Assembly: GCF_011682045.1 (NCBI RefSeq)
Contig: NZ_VVIW01000030.1
Coordinates: 22,766 to 86,765, forward strand
Direction of reading: 5' to 3'
Source: Massilia aquatica
Lineage (GTDB): Bacteria; Pseudomonadota; Gammaproteobacteria; Burkholderiales; Burkholderiaceae_D
DNA length: 64,000 nt
Position numbers and translations under genes: made by a program. The stretch's first letter is position 1. Every line of letters starts with the position of its first letter. The notes under the pieces are model-generated. The model was not told the DNA's origin and did no database searches. It saw nothing but the letters and a program-made list of their open reading frames with translations. Below are positions 39,857 to 50,960 of the stretch, piece by piece.

Positions 39857-39883
39857 CAAAAAAAGCCGGCGCATGCCGGCTTT
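39857..39883 (-). terminator. Terminator after katE
   Basis: GCCGGC (39865-39870) and GCCGGC (39875-39880) form a stem with a GCAT loop, flanked by AAA/TTT pairs, and a run of T follows on the minus strand. It lies 18 nt beyond the katE stop. Confidence 0.85.
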
Positions 39884-39900
39884 ACCACACACCAGGCCGT

Positions 39901-42315
<2,415 letters not shown>

Positions 42316-42476
42316 GGATTACCTCTTAGAAAGAGTGGGGCCGGGCGCCCCTGGCTTGTCGAGTTTGCATCGCTGAGGGCGCGCGGGCTTGATCATGGAC
42401 AGGCGCGGCGGCGCGGGAGATCAGGGCGTCGCCAAGAGTGCGGCGCTGCCGTTGGAAAACTTGCGTGGAGATGTGC

Positions 42477-43466
42477 ATGGAAATTTTGTCGGACACCTGC
42501 CGGGCCTTGCTCGAACGCAGCAAGCGCTTCGGGCCGCTGTATGGCGACCGCCTTGCCAATCACCTGCCGATGACGCTGATCGCGCTGGACCGCATGGGGG
42601 CGCCGGTGGACAGCATGGCGCGCGCGTTCGACGCCAACGCGCGCCAGTTGCAGGCGCGTGACGCCGATATCAGCCCGGTCGCGGACGGCGCCGACTGGCT
42701 GGGCAAGGGGCGCAACGCGGGCGGGCTGGAACGGTATTTCCAGGCGTGCGCAAGGCGCGACGGACGCGACGCGGTGCTGCGCGACTGGCTGCCGCGCCTG
42801 CTGCCGGGCGTGGCGGCGTCGGCCTTTCATTGCCTGATCCGGCTGGCGTACGCGATTGACGCCGGCGACCATGACGAAGCCTGCGCCGCGCTGGCGTACT
42901 GGGTGATGGAATACGTGAGCCTCGACTTGCCGCCGGACACGGTGGACGACACCCCGGCCGCGCTCGCCGCGCGCCTGGCCGTGGCGGTGGCAGGCCATGC
43001 GCCGTGGGACGGCATCATCATCGACCGCATGCGCCAGGCGGCGCGCCATCCAGGCGTGGCCGGGACGGCGATCCAGCCACGCGGGTTGGACCTGCGGCAA
43101 GTGGCGCAGTTCGCGCTGGGCGCCTACCATGCGCGCGAAGATTTCACGCTCTTGCACACGGTGACGGCATGCCATGCATTCCGGCTACTGCTGCCGTATT
43201 TGGGCGAGCCGGGCCGGGCGCTGCGCTACTTGTGGGAGGCGGTCGTGGTCGCCACGCTGACGGTCGAACCTTCAGCCGCCATGCCCGCCGCCGCCCCGGA
43301 CCTTGACTGGCAAGCCTGCATGGCGCAAGCTGCGCGGGCCACCGATGCGCACGTCGTCAAGCTGTGCTGGTCGGCGCATTGCGAACACCTTGCCTACGGC
43401 GATGCGCGCTACCTCGCGATTGCGGCGCGCAAGCTCGCCAGCCAATCAATCAAAAGGACCATGTGA
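42477..43466 (+). CDS. Questin-oxidase-like protein (DUF4243)
   Basis: 329 residues from the ATG at 42477, 8 nt after GGAG (an in-frame ATG at 42471 is also possible). The text FGPLYGDRLANHLPMTLIALDRMGAP at 20-45, YFQACARRDGRDAVLRDWLPRLLPGVAASAFH at 100-130 and AYWVMEYVSLDL fits the questin oxidase-like family. In fungi those enzymes cleave anthraquinones, but bacterial members have no known substrate. It is soluble and has no cofactor motif I can name. Its stop overlaps a GTG start of the next gene, so they are coupled. Confidence 0.75.
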   Translation: MEILSDTCRALLERSKRFGPLYGDRLANHLPMTLIALDRMGAPVDSMARAFDANARQLQARDADISPVADGADWLGKGRNAGGLERYFQACARRDGRDAVLRDWLPRLLPGVAASAFHCLIRLAYAIDAGDHDEACAALAYWVMEYVSLDLPPDTVDDTPAALAARLAVAVAGHAPWDGIIIDRMRQAARHPGVAGTAIQPRGLDLRQVAQFALGAYHAREDFTLLHTVTACHAFRLLLPYLGEPGRALRYLWEAVVVATLTVEPSAAMPAAAPDLDWQACMAQAARATDAHVVKLCWSAHCEHLAYGDARYLAIAARKLASQSIKRTM

Positions 43467-44011
43467 AACTGACTCATTTGCTGTTGCTGCTGACGCTTAC
43501 TGGAAGCAGCGCTACCTGCCTTGCTCACAGAGATAGCATCGTCAATATTTCCGCGGAAGGAATGATGGACGCGATTCCGGCCGCGTTCGGCCCGGCCCGG
43601 ATGAACGTGGTCTTCGCCGCGCCGGATGCGGAACAAGCGGTCGAGAGTGTAACCCTGCAGCTCGGTCGGCACGTGACGATGCTGCCGGCCTGCATCGTGG
43701 CGCTGCTGCCGTCACGGAAGATGGCGCAGGTGAGCGCCAGTGCGTCCTGGTACCATCTCAACGCCGACTCGCTTCCGCATTACCTCAGTCTTCGCTTTGC
43801 CGCTCCCGGCGCCGTCAAGGCGGGCACGCAATGGACCTATGTCGGCATGCTGGTCAACTTGCGCACGGCAAAAATAATCAATATCAAGAAAGTCCTTGCC
43901 GGCCCTGCCGAGGGAGAAGAACATCCGGTCGGCGCGGGGCTGTTGCAAGGCTGTCCAGCGCAGGAACTCGACGCAGTGTTCGATCCGGCGCACCGTCTGA
44001 ACGCGCAATGA
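43463..44011 (+). CDS. Exported hypothetical protein, 182 aa
   Basis: The GTG at 43463 is the best start. It overlaps the previous stop, has AAAGGACC just upstream, and is followed directly by a Sec signal (VKLTHLLLLLTLTGSSATCLA). The mature protein of about 160 residues contains three Cys after the signal, one in MLPACIVALLP and one in LLQGCPAQ. It has beta-type segments and no known domain. Coupling with the questin-oxidase-like gene suggests a common process, perhaps one secreted partner of an intracellular enzyme, but that is speculation. Confidence 0.7.
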   Translation: MKLTHLLLLLTLTGSSATCLAHRDSIVNISAEGMMDAIPAAFGPARMNVVFAAPDAEQAVESVTLQLGRHVTMLPACIVALLPSRKMAQVSASASWYHLNADSLPHYLSLRFAAPGAVKAGTQWTYVGMLVNLRTAKIINIKKVLAGPAEGEEHPVGAGLLQGCPAQELDAVFDPAHRLNAQ

Positions 44012-44081
44012 TGTCGCTCACCAGGTCACCATTGCGCACCGGGTCGAGCGGCCACTATCGCCCAGCTGTAACGACGCCAGT

Positions 44082-44873
44082 TCACGCCACGCCGTCGCCG
44101 GCGAAAAATGCCGACGGCGAACTGCCGTAGGTCTTTTTGAACATCGCCGAAAACGCCGACTGGCTGGCGTAACCGAGTTCTCCGGCCACCTGCGAGAGCG
44201 GCATGCCGCGCGCGATCAGGGGCGCGGCGTGCGCCAGGCGCACTTGCTGGCGCCAGTGGCCGAAGCGCATGCCCAGCTCGCGTTCGAACAGGCGCGTCAG
44301 GGTGCGCTCGGAAGCGCCGACCTGGGCCGCCCACTGGCCCAGGGTCAGCTGGCAGGCGGGGTCGTCGATCAGGGCCGCGCACAGGGCGCCCAGCCGCTTG
44401 TCCTGCGGCAGCGGCACGCGCAGCGGCCGCGTTGCCGCGCCCGGTAATTCGTCGAGGATCAGTTCTGCCAGCAGCGTTTCGCGCGCACCGGCGCCGGTCT
44501 GGCCGAGCGCGACGATCAGTTCGCGCAGCAGTGGCGACACGGCCAGCACGCGGCACTCGTCGCCCTCGAACGGGGCGCGCGCGGCCAGGATGCCGAGCGG
44601 GCGCAAGCGCGCGTTTTCGAGCACGCGCACCGAATGGACCACCTCCGGCGCAATCCAGATCGCGCGCAGCGGCGGCACGATCCAGCTGGAGCCGGGGGTG
44701 TTTACGCGCAGCACGCCTGAGAGGGCGAAGGTCAGTTGGCCCCAGGGATGGCGGTGCGGAGCGAGCGACTGGGTGATGTCGAGGTCGCGTGCCAGCGCGC
44801 GCACTGGCCGCGCCGGGGTCGGCGTCAGCTCGGGCGGTTGCCAGCGGGTATGGGTGAGGAGGGTCAGGGACAT
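44082..44873 (-). CDS. AraC-family transcriptional regulator
   Basis: 263 residues from the ATG at 44873. The N-terminal part is a cupin-like effector domain with HRHPWGQLTFALSGVLRV near 37-54, which binds a small ligand. The C-terminus has two helix-turn-helix motifs: QLTLGQWAAQVGASERTLTRLF and LSQVAGELGYASQSAFSAMFKKTYGSSP, the classical AraC signature. It is divergent from the MFS gene at 44978 with a 104-nt gap, so it probably controls that transporter. The effector is not identifiable by eye. Confidence 0.92.
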   Translation of the reverse strand: MSLTLLTHTRWQPPELTPTPARPVRALARDLDITQSLAPHRHPWGQLTFALSGVLRVNTPGSSWIVPPLRAIWIAPEVVHSVRVLENARLRPLGILAARAPFEGDECRVLAVSPLLRELIVALGQTGAGARETLLAELILDELPGAATRPLRVPLPQDKRLGALCAALIDDPACQLTLGQWAAQVGASERTLTRLFERELGMRFGHWRQQVRLAHAAPLIARGMPLSQVAGELGYASQSAFSAMFKKTYGSSPSAFFAGDGVA

Positions 44874-44977
44874 GGGCGGCTGGATATTGGCGGATTCGCG
44901 ACAAAGTATGGCTTCCTGTCTCAAAACTGTCGATGGCTTTTTGCTTACACTGGACGCTGCTCAACTATGGATGTCTT

Positions 44978-46186
44978 ATGAACACACCCACCCTGCGCGA
45001 CGATGCGCGCGTCATCGGCCTGGTCAGTCTGGCGCACGGCGTATCGCACTTCTATCACCTGATCCTGGCGGCTTTGTTTCCATGGATCAAGCCCGCCTTC
45101 GGCCTGTCGTACGCCCAGCTGGGGCTGTTGATGACCTTGTTTTTCGTGGTTTCGGGGATCGGCCAGGCCTTGTCGGGCTTCGTGGTGGACAAGGTCGGCG
45201 CGCGCCGCGTGCTGTTTTCCGGGCTGGCGCTGCTCGGCACGGCGGCGCTGGTGCTGGCCGGTGCGCAGAGCTACCTCATGCTGGCGGCCGGGTCGATGCT
45301 GGCGGGCCTGGGCAACGCCGTGTTCCATCCGGCCGACTACACCTTGCTCAACGAGCGCGTGAGCCGCGCACGCATCGCCCATGCCTTTTCACTGCACGGC
45401 ATCAGCGGCAACCTGGGCTGGGCGGCGGCGCCCGCGTTTTTGGCCGGCATCGCCGCCCTGGCCGGCTGGCGCGTGGCGCTGCTGTCGGCCGCCGCCATTC
45501 CGTTCGCCACCCTGGCGCTGCTGTTCTTCCAGCGCGCCCACCTGCGCGCCGAGCCGGCCCCGGTGCAGGCGGCCGGCACGGTGCAGGACAGTTCCTTCGC
45601 CTTCATGAAACTGCCGGCGGTGTGGATGAGCTTTGGCTTCTTTTTCCTGACCGCCATTGCGCTGGGCGGTATCCAGAGTTTTTCGTCGGCCAGCCTGGTG
45701 GCGCTGTACGGCATGTCGCTGGCCTCGGCCACCACCGCCTACACCGCCTACATGCTCGCGTCCGCCGCCGGCATGGTGCTGGGCGGCTTTCTGGCCACGC
45801 GCGCCAAACGCCACGACCGCACGATTGCCATGTCGTTCATCTGCGCCGCGCTGATGGCGCTGCTGGTGGGCGCGGCCGTGGTGCCGGGCTCCATGGCGGT
45901 GGTGCTGATGGGCGGCATCGGCCTGGCCGCCGGCGTTGCCGGTCCCTCGCGCGACCTGCTGATCCGCGCCGCCGCACCCAAGAACGCGACCGGCCGCGTG
46001 TTCGGCATCGTGTACTCGGGACTCGACAGCGGCCTGGCGCTCGGTCCGCTGCTGTTCGGCACCATGATGGACCGGGGCCATCCGGCCTGGGTGTTCGGTT
46101 GCATCGCCTTGTTCCAGGTGTTGGCGATCGGCACCGCCCTGACCGTGGGCGGCAGCAGCCGGGCGCCGGCGCTCAAGCAAGCCTGA
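44978..46186 (+). CDS. MFS transporter (fosmidomycin-resistance-like)
   Basis: 402 residues from the ATG at 44978, with 12 predicted membrane segments. The start contains GVSHFYHLILAALFPWIKPAFGLSYAQLGLL and the loop DKVGARRVLF between helices 2 and 3, the usual major facilitator signature (G-x3-D-R/K-x-G-R-R/K). Related proteins export fosmidomycin or other small compounds by proton antiport. The neighbouring divergent AraC gene is its likely regulator. It cannot be told whether it exports a drug or takes up a nutrient. Confidence 0.85.
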   Translation: MNTPTLRDDARVIGLVSLAHGVSHFYHLILAALFPWIKPAFGLSYAQLGLLMTLFFVVSGIGQALSGFVVDKVGARRVLFSGLALLGTAALVLAGAQSYLMLAAGSMLAGLGNAVFHPADYTLLNERVSRARIAHAFSLHGISGNLGWAAAPAFLAGIAALAGWRVALLSAAAIPFATLALLFFQRAHLRAEPAPVQAAGTVQDSSFAFMKLPAVWMSFGFFFLTAIALGGIQSFSSASLVALYGMSLASATTAYTAYMLASAAGMVLGGFLATRAKRHDRTIAMSFICAALMALLVGAAVVPGSMAVVLMGGIGLAAGVAGPSRDLLIRAAAPKNATGRVFGIVYSGLDSGLALGPLLFGTMMDRGHPAWVFGCIALFQVLAIGTALTVGGSSRAPALKQA

Positions 46187-46198
46187 GCGCGCAGGCTC

Positions 46199-46921
46199 CT
46201 AGGTAACCGGGCACAGGCTGGCCACGCCCAGCAGCGCATAGCGCACCCGGTACGGTTTGAAGCCGAGGATGGTCTTGAAACGCTGCAACCCGCCGGAGGC
46301 GCCGAACCAGGTGTCATACATGGCGTAGCGCACGCTGCGCTCGGCGATCAGCATGCTGACGATTTCCACGATCATGAAGTGCATGACGCCATCGTTGTTG
46401 CGGTAGCCGAGCAGGCGCGAGAACAGGGCGAAGTTGCCGTAGATGCCCAGTTCGCAGTAAGCCACCAGCTTGCCGGACGCATCGAGCACGCCGAAATAGC
46501 GGAAGTTCTCGCGGTCGGTGTAGTGCGCCACCCGGTCCTGGTAGCCGGCGGCCATGGGCCGGCCCTGGCGCTCGGGCATGGACTGGTTGATGGCGTGGAT
46601 CGCGTCGACGTAGCGGTTGCGGTCGATGCGCGTGAACTGGTAGCCGCGCGCCATGGCCCGCCGTGCGAAAAACCCACCCCAGTTGCGCTCGCCGATCGAG
46701 TCGCGGTAGTGCGCGCCTGAGGCGAATTGCCCGGTGTCGAGCAGGGCCGCGCCGATGGTCTTGTTGCCGATGATGCGGTAGCGCGGATGACGCCGTGTAA
46801 AGTTGCGGTAGGTGGCGCTCACGTCGGCGGGCGCGAGCGCCATGTCGAATTCCAGGTGAGCGTGCGGCAGTTTAGCGATGGCAATGAGAAGGTCCCACAG
46901 GCGCCGGATCTGTGACAGCAT
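46199..46921 (-). CDS. Hypothetical protein, 240 aa, possibly GNAT-like
   Basis: The ATG at 46921 has an excellent ribosome binding site (AAGGGGG), better than the ATG at 46975. The protein starts MLSQIRRLWDLLIAIAK and contains ITRIDRNRYVDAIHAINQSMPERQGRPM, a pattern seen in GNAT-like proteins, and YFGVLDASGKLVAYCELGIYGNFAL followed by NDGVMHFMIVEIVSMLI. I did not find a clear acetyl-CoA loop (Q/RxxGxG/A), so the assignment is weak. It has no signal peptide. It is convergent with the MFS gene. Confidence 0.6.
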   Translation of the reverse strand: MLSQIRRLWDLLIAIAKLPHAHLEFDMALAPADVSATYRNFTRRHPRYRIIGNKTIGAALLDTGQFASGAHYRDSIGERNWGGFFARRAMARGYQFTRIDRNRYVDAIHAINQSMPERQGRPMAAGYQDRVAHYTDRENFRYFGVLDASGKLVAYCELGIYGNFALFSRLLGYRNNDGVMHFMIVEIVSMLIAERSVRYAMYDTWFGASGGLQRFKTILGFKPYRVRYALLGVASLCPVT

Positions 46922-47165
46922 GCATGCCCCCTTGACAAGAAAGAGGCACCGATTATGGCGCGCTCCGCTCGCCATGTCAGCCGCTGTCTGCCCTTCGCTT
47001 GTGGCACATCAGGCGCGTCGCACATGCCTTGTTTTCGCGGGAACCAACACCCGGGTGGCGCGGTCGTACTCATTCCAGGGGCGCGCTCGCGCGGGGGCGG
47101 CGGCGCCAATCGCTTAGAATTGTTCTCATTTCCAATTCCATTCCCTCTTTTGCGAGCGAGCCGAC

Positions 47166-47660
47166 ATGACCTTTGCCACCACCGATCTGTGCGACGACCA
47201 CCCCGAACTGCTGAATGAGGGCCGCCTGGCCGTGTTGCCGCCGCTGTTCAGGCATTACGGCCAGCATGTGCGCTTTTGCGGCAGCGTGACCACGTTAAAA
47301 GTGTTTGAAGACAACGCCCTGGTGCGCGCCACCCTGGAAGCGCCGGGCAACGGCAATGTGCTGGTCATCGACGGCGGCGCCAGCCTGCGCCGCGCGCTGG
47401 TGGGCGGCCAACTGGCCTTATTGGCGCAAAACAATGGCTGGAGTGGCATCGTGGTCGATGGTTGCGTGCGCGACAGCGACGAGATCAACGCCTGCGCCAT
47501 CGGGGTGCGCGCGCTGGGGACGCATCCGCAAAAGAGCAGCAAGCTGGGCGCGGGCGAACGCAATGTGCGCATCTGCGTGAGCGGGGTGGCGGTGCAGGCG
47601 GGAGACTGGTTGTATGCCGATGCCGATGGCATCGTGGTGTCGCAGCAAAAGCTGGTGTAA
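47166..47660 (+). CDS. rraA: RraA, regulator of ribonuclease E activity
   Basis: 164 residues. RraA binds RNase E and inhibits it, stabilising mRNAs. Visible text: TTDLCDDHP near 5, FRHYGQHVRFCGSVTTLKVFEDN near 28-50, GNVLVIDGGASLRRALVGGQLALLAQNNGWSGIVVDGC near 63-100 (substrate-site residues D93 and D97 in this fold), and KQSSKLGAGERNV-type loop near 122. The length fits the family (161 in E. coli). Some homologues are aldolases, but the short length and neighbours favour the RNase E regulator. The ribosome binding sequence GAGCGAG is seen before the ATG. Confidence 0.92.
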   Translation: MTFATTDLCDDHPELLNEGRLAVLPPLFRHYGQHVRFCGSVTTLKVFEDNALVRATLEAPGNGNVLVIDGGASLRRALVGGQLALLAQNNGWSGIVVDGCVRDSDEINACAIGVRALGTHPQKSSKLGAGERNVRICVSGVAVQAGDWLYADADGIVVSQQKLV

Positions 47661-47753
47661 GGGGAGGGGGACAGCGCGCAACAGCGAATACAGCGGGGAA
47701 GGGGACGACAGCACCCTGCGCGCGGCGGCCGGAGCCGCCGCGCGCAGGAGTTC

Positions 47754-48344
47754 TCAGAACGCCGGCATGTCGAGCGCCTTGGCGACGTCGACCTTGAACT
47801 TGGCGGCCTGGTCGTCGTTGGGGATTTCTTTCGCCAGCGCCATGACCACGGCGCGCACATCGGTGGCGCCGTCGAAATGGTCGCTGCAAACGATCTCCGC
47901 CATCGGACCGACATACTTCACCAGGCAACGCTGCAAGGTGGCCTTGATGTCGGGCGTCAGGCCCGGCGTGGCCACCGGGCGCGCAGCGGCGGTGTCGGCG
48001 CGTGGCGATGCCCCGCCCAGTACGCCCGTGCCCGGCAAGTCGTCCAGGGTGCCGTCGAGGTAGCCCAGCACGATCTCGGTCGGCCAGTCCAGGCCGTCGG
48101 CGTTGACGACGCCGGCCTTGTCCAGGGTCAGGCGCGCATTTTTCATGGTGCGCATGATGGCCAGGCCGTCGCGGCCGCGGCGGCCGCGGCACAGGATGAA
48201 GACGATCTTGCCGCCTTGCAGGTGGACCTGGGCCATGCGGTTGTCATCGCTGATGACCAGCGCAGTGCCGCTGACGCGCTGTGCGCAAAAGCCAGCGATC
48301 TGGTCGACCACGTCGATAAATGGCATGAATTCCGGTTGTGACAT
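47754..48344 (-). CDS. Hypothetical protein with a PATAN/DUF4388-like N-terminus
   Basis: 196 residues. Residues 5-95 read GTALVISDDNRMAQVHLQGGKIVFILC then a Gly/Arg-rich GRRGRDGLAIMRTMKNARL. This resembles the PATAN/DUF4388-type small domain, which is typically found near chemotaxis-like and Frz-type regulators. The C-terminal half (about 115-196) looks helical and is unrelated. It lies 21 nt after the stop of the dCACHE-HAMP gene at 48366, in the same direction, so they are probably cotranscribed. A role in the same signalling path is an inference. Confidence 0.6.
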   Translation of the reverse strand: MSQPEFMPFIDVVDQIAGFCAQRVSGTALVISDDNRMAQVHLQGGKIVFILCRGRRGRDGLAIMRTMKNARLTLDKAGVVNADGLDWPTEIVLGYLDGTLDDLPGTGVLGGASPRADTAAARPVATPGLTPDIKATLQRCLVKYVGPMAEIVCSDHFDGATDVRAVVMALAKEIPNDDQAAKFKVDVAKALDMPAF

Positions 48345-48365
48345 ATCAGTAACCTCTCATCGGTA

Positions 48366-49442
48366 TCAAACCTTTTTACGCAGTCGATCCATTGCCAGCT
48401 GGATGCTGACGCCGAGACGTTCAATGGCACGGGCCAGCGAGCCGATTTCATCGCCGCGGGCCGTTTGCGGAATGTTCACTTGCAGCTCGCCGTTGCTTAA
48501 TTGTACGGCAATGGCGGTCAGCTGATTGATCGGGCGGGTCAGCGCCTTGCCGAGGATAATCGCCACGCCGATGACCAGCGCCACGGCGGCGGCGATCAGG
48601 AGGCGTGCTTCGCTTTCCATCTTGTGCATGGTGGCGAAGGCTTCATCGTAATCTTGTTCGATCAGTACCGTCCAGCCTTGTGGCAGTTTGCGTACGAAAC
48701 CGATCACTTTGCGCTCTTCCGAAGTATAAACCACGGGCGCGTCGGTGATGCCGGCGACCTTGAGCGCCGGGTGGGCGGTGAAGTCTTGCAGCGCGGTAAG
48801 TACCTTGGCCGAGTCGCCGTGGGCGATCACCTTGTTGGTGGCGTCGAGCAGGATCGCGCGGCCGGTCTTGCCGATACGGATATCGGTGACGATCTTGGAG
48901 ATGTCGGTCAGGTTCATCGACATCGCCAGCACGCCGACCAGGGCGGAGTTGATGTCGCGGATCGGGGTCGCCACGATCAGCGCCGGCTTGCCGGTGGTTT
49001 TGCTGATCGCTACCTGGCGCCCGACCGGCTGGCCACCCATGACGGCCTTGAAGTAGCTGCGGTCGCCGTAGTTGATCGGGGCGGCGCCGTCGTTACGGGC
49101 GGTGTTGCTGCCATCCGGAGCGATGGTAAACATCAGGAACGACCATTCGTACGCCTTGCCGGTCGCTTTCAGCAGGGGAACCTGGCGCTCGCCCTTCATC
49201 GATATCATGTCGTCCAGGCGGCTGGCCTGGTTCATGGCGTGCATATTGGTGTCGTCCCAGGCATTGATGCCGCTGACCACGGTGTTCATGGTCAGCACCA
49301 GGCTTTGCGCGACATTGTCGGTCAGTTCGCGCTGGGCCGCCCGGTCGCTGATCAACCACAGCGTGCACAGGGGGATCAGCGTCACCGCGAGCAAGGTCAT
49401 CAAGACCTTGTGAAAAATATTCAAACTAAATTTTGAGTTCAT
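48366..49442 (-). CDS. dCACHE-HAMP sensor without output domain (copy 1)
   Basis: 358 residues. N-terminal signal/membrane helix at 12-32, a periplasmic dCACHE domain to about 275 (with YEWSFLMFTIAPDGSN, the YGDRSYFKAVMGG signature and GKPALIVATPI), a second helix at about 285-305, and a HAMP domain (LGKALTRPINQLTAIAVQLSNGELQ) at 300-355. The protein stops right after HAMP, so it has no methyl-accepting, kinase or cyclase part. It is about 70% identical to the next gene upstream. A short coupled leader peptide precedes it. It probably works with another protein through the HAMP segment. Confidence 0.88.
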   Translation of the reverse strand: MNSKFSLNIFHKVLMTLLAVTLIPLCTLWLISDRAAQRELTDNVAQSLVLTMNTVVSGINAWDDTNMHAMNQASRLDDMISMKGERQVPLLKATGKAYEWSFLMFTIAPDGSNTARNDGAAPINYGDRSYFKAVMGGQPVGRQVAISKTTGKPALIVATPIRDINSALVGVLAMSMNLTDISKIVTDIRIGKTGRAILLDATNKVIAHGDSAKVLTALQDFTAHPALKVAGITDAPVVYTSEERKVIGFVRKLPQGWTVLIEQDYDEAFATMHKMESEARLLIAAAVALVIGVAIILGKALTRPINQLTAIAVQLSNGELQVNIPQTARGDEIGSLARAIERLGVSIQLAMDRLRKKV

Positions 49443-49501
49443 GCTGGGCCTTCGTAATAGAGGTCTGCTTGACGTGGCAGATCGGCCAGCGTATCGGACA
49501 T
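49439..49501 (-). CDS. Conserved 20-aa leader peptide before dCACHE-HAMP copy 1
   Basis: MSDTLADLPRQADLYYEGPA ends with a TGA that overlaps the start ATG of the sensor (ATGA), so translation is likely coupled. The same peptide, MSDRLADLPRQADLHYECNS, lies before the second paralogue, with the same overlap. The ATG is within the loop of a conserved hairpin. There is no good Shine-Dalgarno before it; an earlier start is possible, since the shared frame extends upstream through VGPAIG. Confidence 0.5.
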   Translation of the reverse strand: MSDTLADLPRQADLYYEGPA

Positions 49502-49543
49502 CAAGGAACCGATTGCTGGGCCGACGTTACAACAAGGTGTCGG
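49484..49543 (-). promoter_or_regulatory. Structured leader RNA of dCACHE-HAMP copy 1
   Basis: Two hairpins are seen. GGCCAGC (49484-49490) pairs with GCTGGGCC (49515-49522), holding the leader ATG in its loop. CCGAC (49521-49525) pairs with GTCGG (49539-49543). Both occur at the same place before the second copy, with compensating changes in the second stem. Confidence 0.45.
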
Positions 49544-49824
49544 ACTTTTGTATCTGGCAACCCCGTTCGCCGGCGGCGCAACGGGGTCGTTGATTCGGAG
49601 GTTACTGTTGGCAGGATGCACTGTCCGTCATGGACCGCGCCGCCGTCTTCCAGTAATTCCGGGGCGCAATCGTTAGCAGTGATTTTGGTTGCTTGTAAGC
49701 ACATTATTATACCGGTGTTTACCAACAGCATCGGTATTGCGGCAACTCTCCTTGTATTTCGTGAGAATTAGCGGCATTTGTGTCTTTAGTGCAACGACTT
49801 CACTCCTGTCGATGGCGCCGGGGT

Positions 49825-50901
49825 TCAGCTTTTCTTGCGCAGGCGATCCATTGCCAGCTTGATACTGATGCCGAGGCGGTCGATGGCGCGGGCCAGCGCG
49901 CCGATTTCGTCGCCGCGTTCGGTTTGTTCGATCGTCACTTGCAGTTCGCCGTTACTGAGCTGGCGCGCAATCGCGGTCAATTCATTGATCGGACGGGTCA
50001 GTGCCTTGCCGAGGAAAACCGCGATCGCGATGACCAGCGCCACGCTCACGGCGATCAGGATCTGCGCCTCTTTTTCCATCTGCTTCATGATGCGGAAGGC
50101 TTCGTCGTAGTCCTGTTCGACCAGCAAGGTCCAGCCTTGCGGCAATTTACGCATGAAGCCGATGACTTTGCGGTCTTCCGCCGTGTACACCACAGGCGCC
50201 TTGTCGATGCCGGCCACCTTGAGGGCGGGATAGGCGCTGAAATCCTGCAGCGCGCCGCGCACCTTGGAGGAATCGCCGTGGGCGATGACTTTGTTGCTGG
50301 CGTCGAGCAGGATCGCGCGGCCGGTTTCGCCGACCCGGATATCGGTCACGATCTTGGAAATGTCGGTCAGGTACATCGACATGGCCAGCACGCCGACCAG
50401 GTTGGCGCTCTCATCCTTGATGGGGGTGGCCAGGATCAGCGCCGGCTTGCCGCTGGTCTTGCCGATCACGACCTGGCGGCCGACCGGCGCGCCCTTGATC
50501 ACTTGCTGGAAGTAGGAGCGGTCGCCGTAGGGGGTCAGGGCGCCGCCGTCGTTGCGGCCGACGTTGCTGCCGTCGGGCGCGACCGTAAACATCAGGTACG
50601 ACCATTCGTAGGCGGTGCCGGTGACGCCCAGGATCGGATTCTGGCGCTCGGCCTTCATCGAGACCATGTCCGGCAGGTAGCCGAGCTGGGTCATGGCGCG
50701 CACGTTGGTGCTGTCCCAGGCATTGATGCCGTCGGCCACGGTGTCCATGGTCAGGACCAGGTTTTGCGAGACGTTGGCGGTCAACTGGCCCTGGGCTGCC
50801 TTGTTACTGACCAGCCACAAGGTAATCAGAGGGATCAGCGTGACCGCTAACAAAGTGATGAGTACTTTGTGGAAGATGTTTAATGTAAATTTTGAGTTCA
50901 T
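49825..50901 (-). CDS. dCACHE-HAMP sensor without output domain (copy 2)
   Basis: 358 residues from the ATG at 50901 (MNSKFTLNIFHKVLITLL). Layout as in copy 1: membrane helix, dCACHE with YGDRSYFQQVIKGAPVGRQ and GKPALILATPIKD, second helix near 285-305, and HAMP (GKALTRPINELTAIARQLSNGELQVTI). It also ends right after HAMP (AMDRLRKKS). It is about 70% identical to copy 1 and has the same leader peptide, so the pair arose by tandem duplication of gene plus leader. Only the ligand-facing dCACHE part has diverged noticeably (for example RLDDMISMKGERQVPL against YLPDMVSMKAERQNPI). Confidence 0.88.
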   Translation of the reverse strand: MNSKFTLNIFHKVLITLLAVTLIPLITLWLVSNKAAQGQLTANVSQNLVLTMDTVADGINAWDSTNVRAMTQLGYLPDMVSMKAERQNPILGVTGTAYEWSYLMFTVAPDGSNVGRNDGGALTPYGDRSYFQQVIKGAPVGRQVVIGKTSGKPALILATPIKDESANLVGVLAMSMYLTDISKIVTDIRVGETGRAILLDASNKVIAHGDSSKVRGALQDFSAYPALKVAGIDKAPVVYTAEDRKVIGFMRKLPQGWTLLVEQDYDEAFRIMKQMEKEAQILIAVSVALVIAIAVFLGKALTRPINELTAIARQLSNGELQVTIEQTERGDEIGALARAIDRLGISIKLAMDRLRKKS

Positions 50902-50960
50902 GAGTTGCATTCGTAATGTAGGTCTGCTTGACGTGGCAGATCGGCCAGCCTGTCGGACAT
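50898..50960 (-). CDS. Conserved 20-aa leader peptide before dCACHE-HAMP copy 2
   Basis: The 20 codons encode MSDRLADLPRQADLHYECNS. The TGA overlaps the sensor ATG (ATGA). Fourteen of the 20 residues match the first copy and the ATGA overlap is preserved. Confidence 0.5.
   Translation of the reverse strand: MSDRLADLPRQADLHYECNS

Noticed and set aside
49600..49640. Sigma-54 promoter upstream of dCACHE-HAMP copy 1
   Set aside because: The TTGGCAGG...GC spacing is 6 instead of 10 bases, so it does not fit the GG-N10-GC rule.
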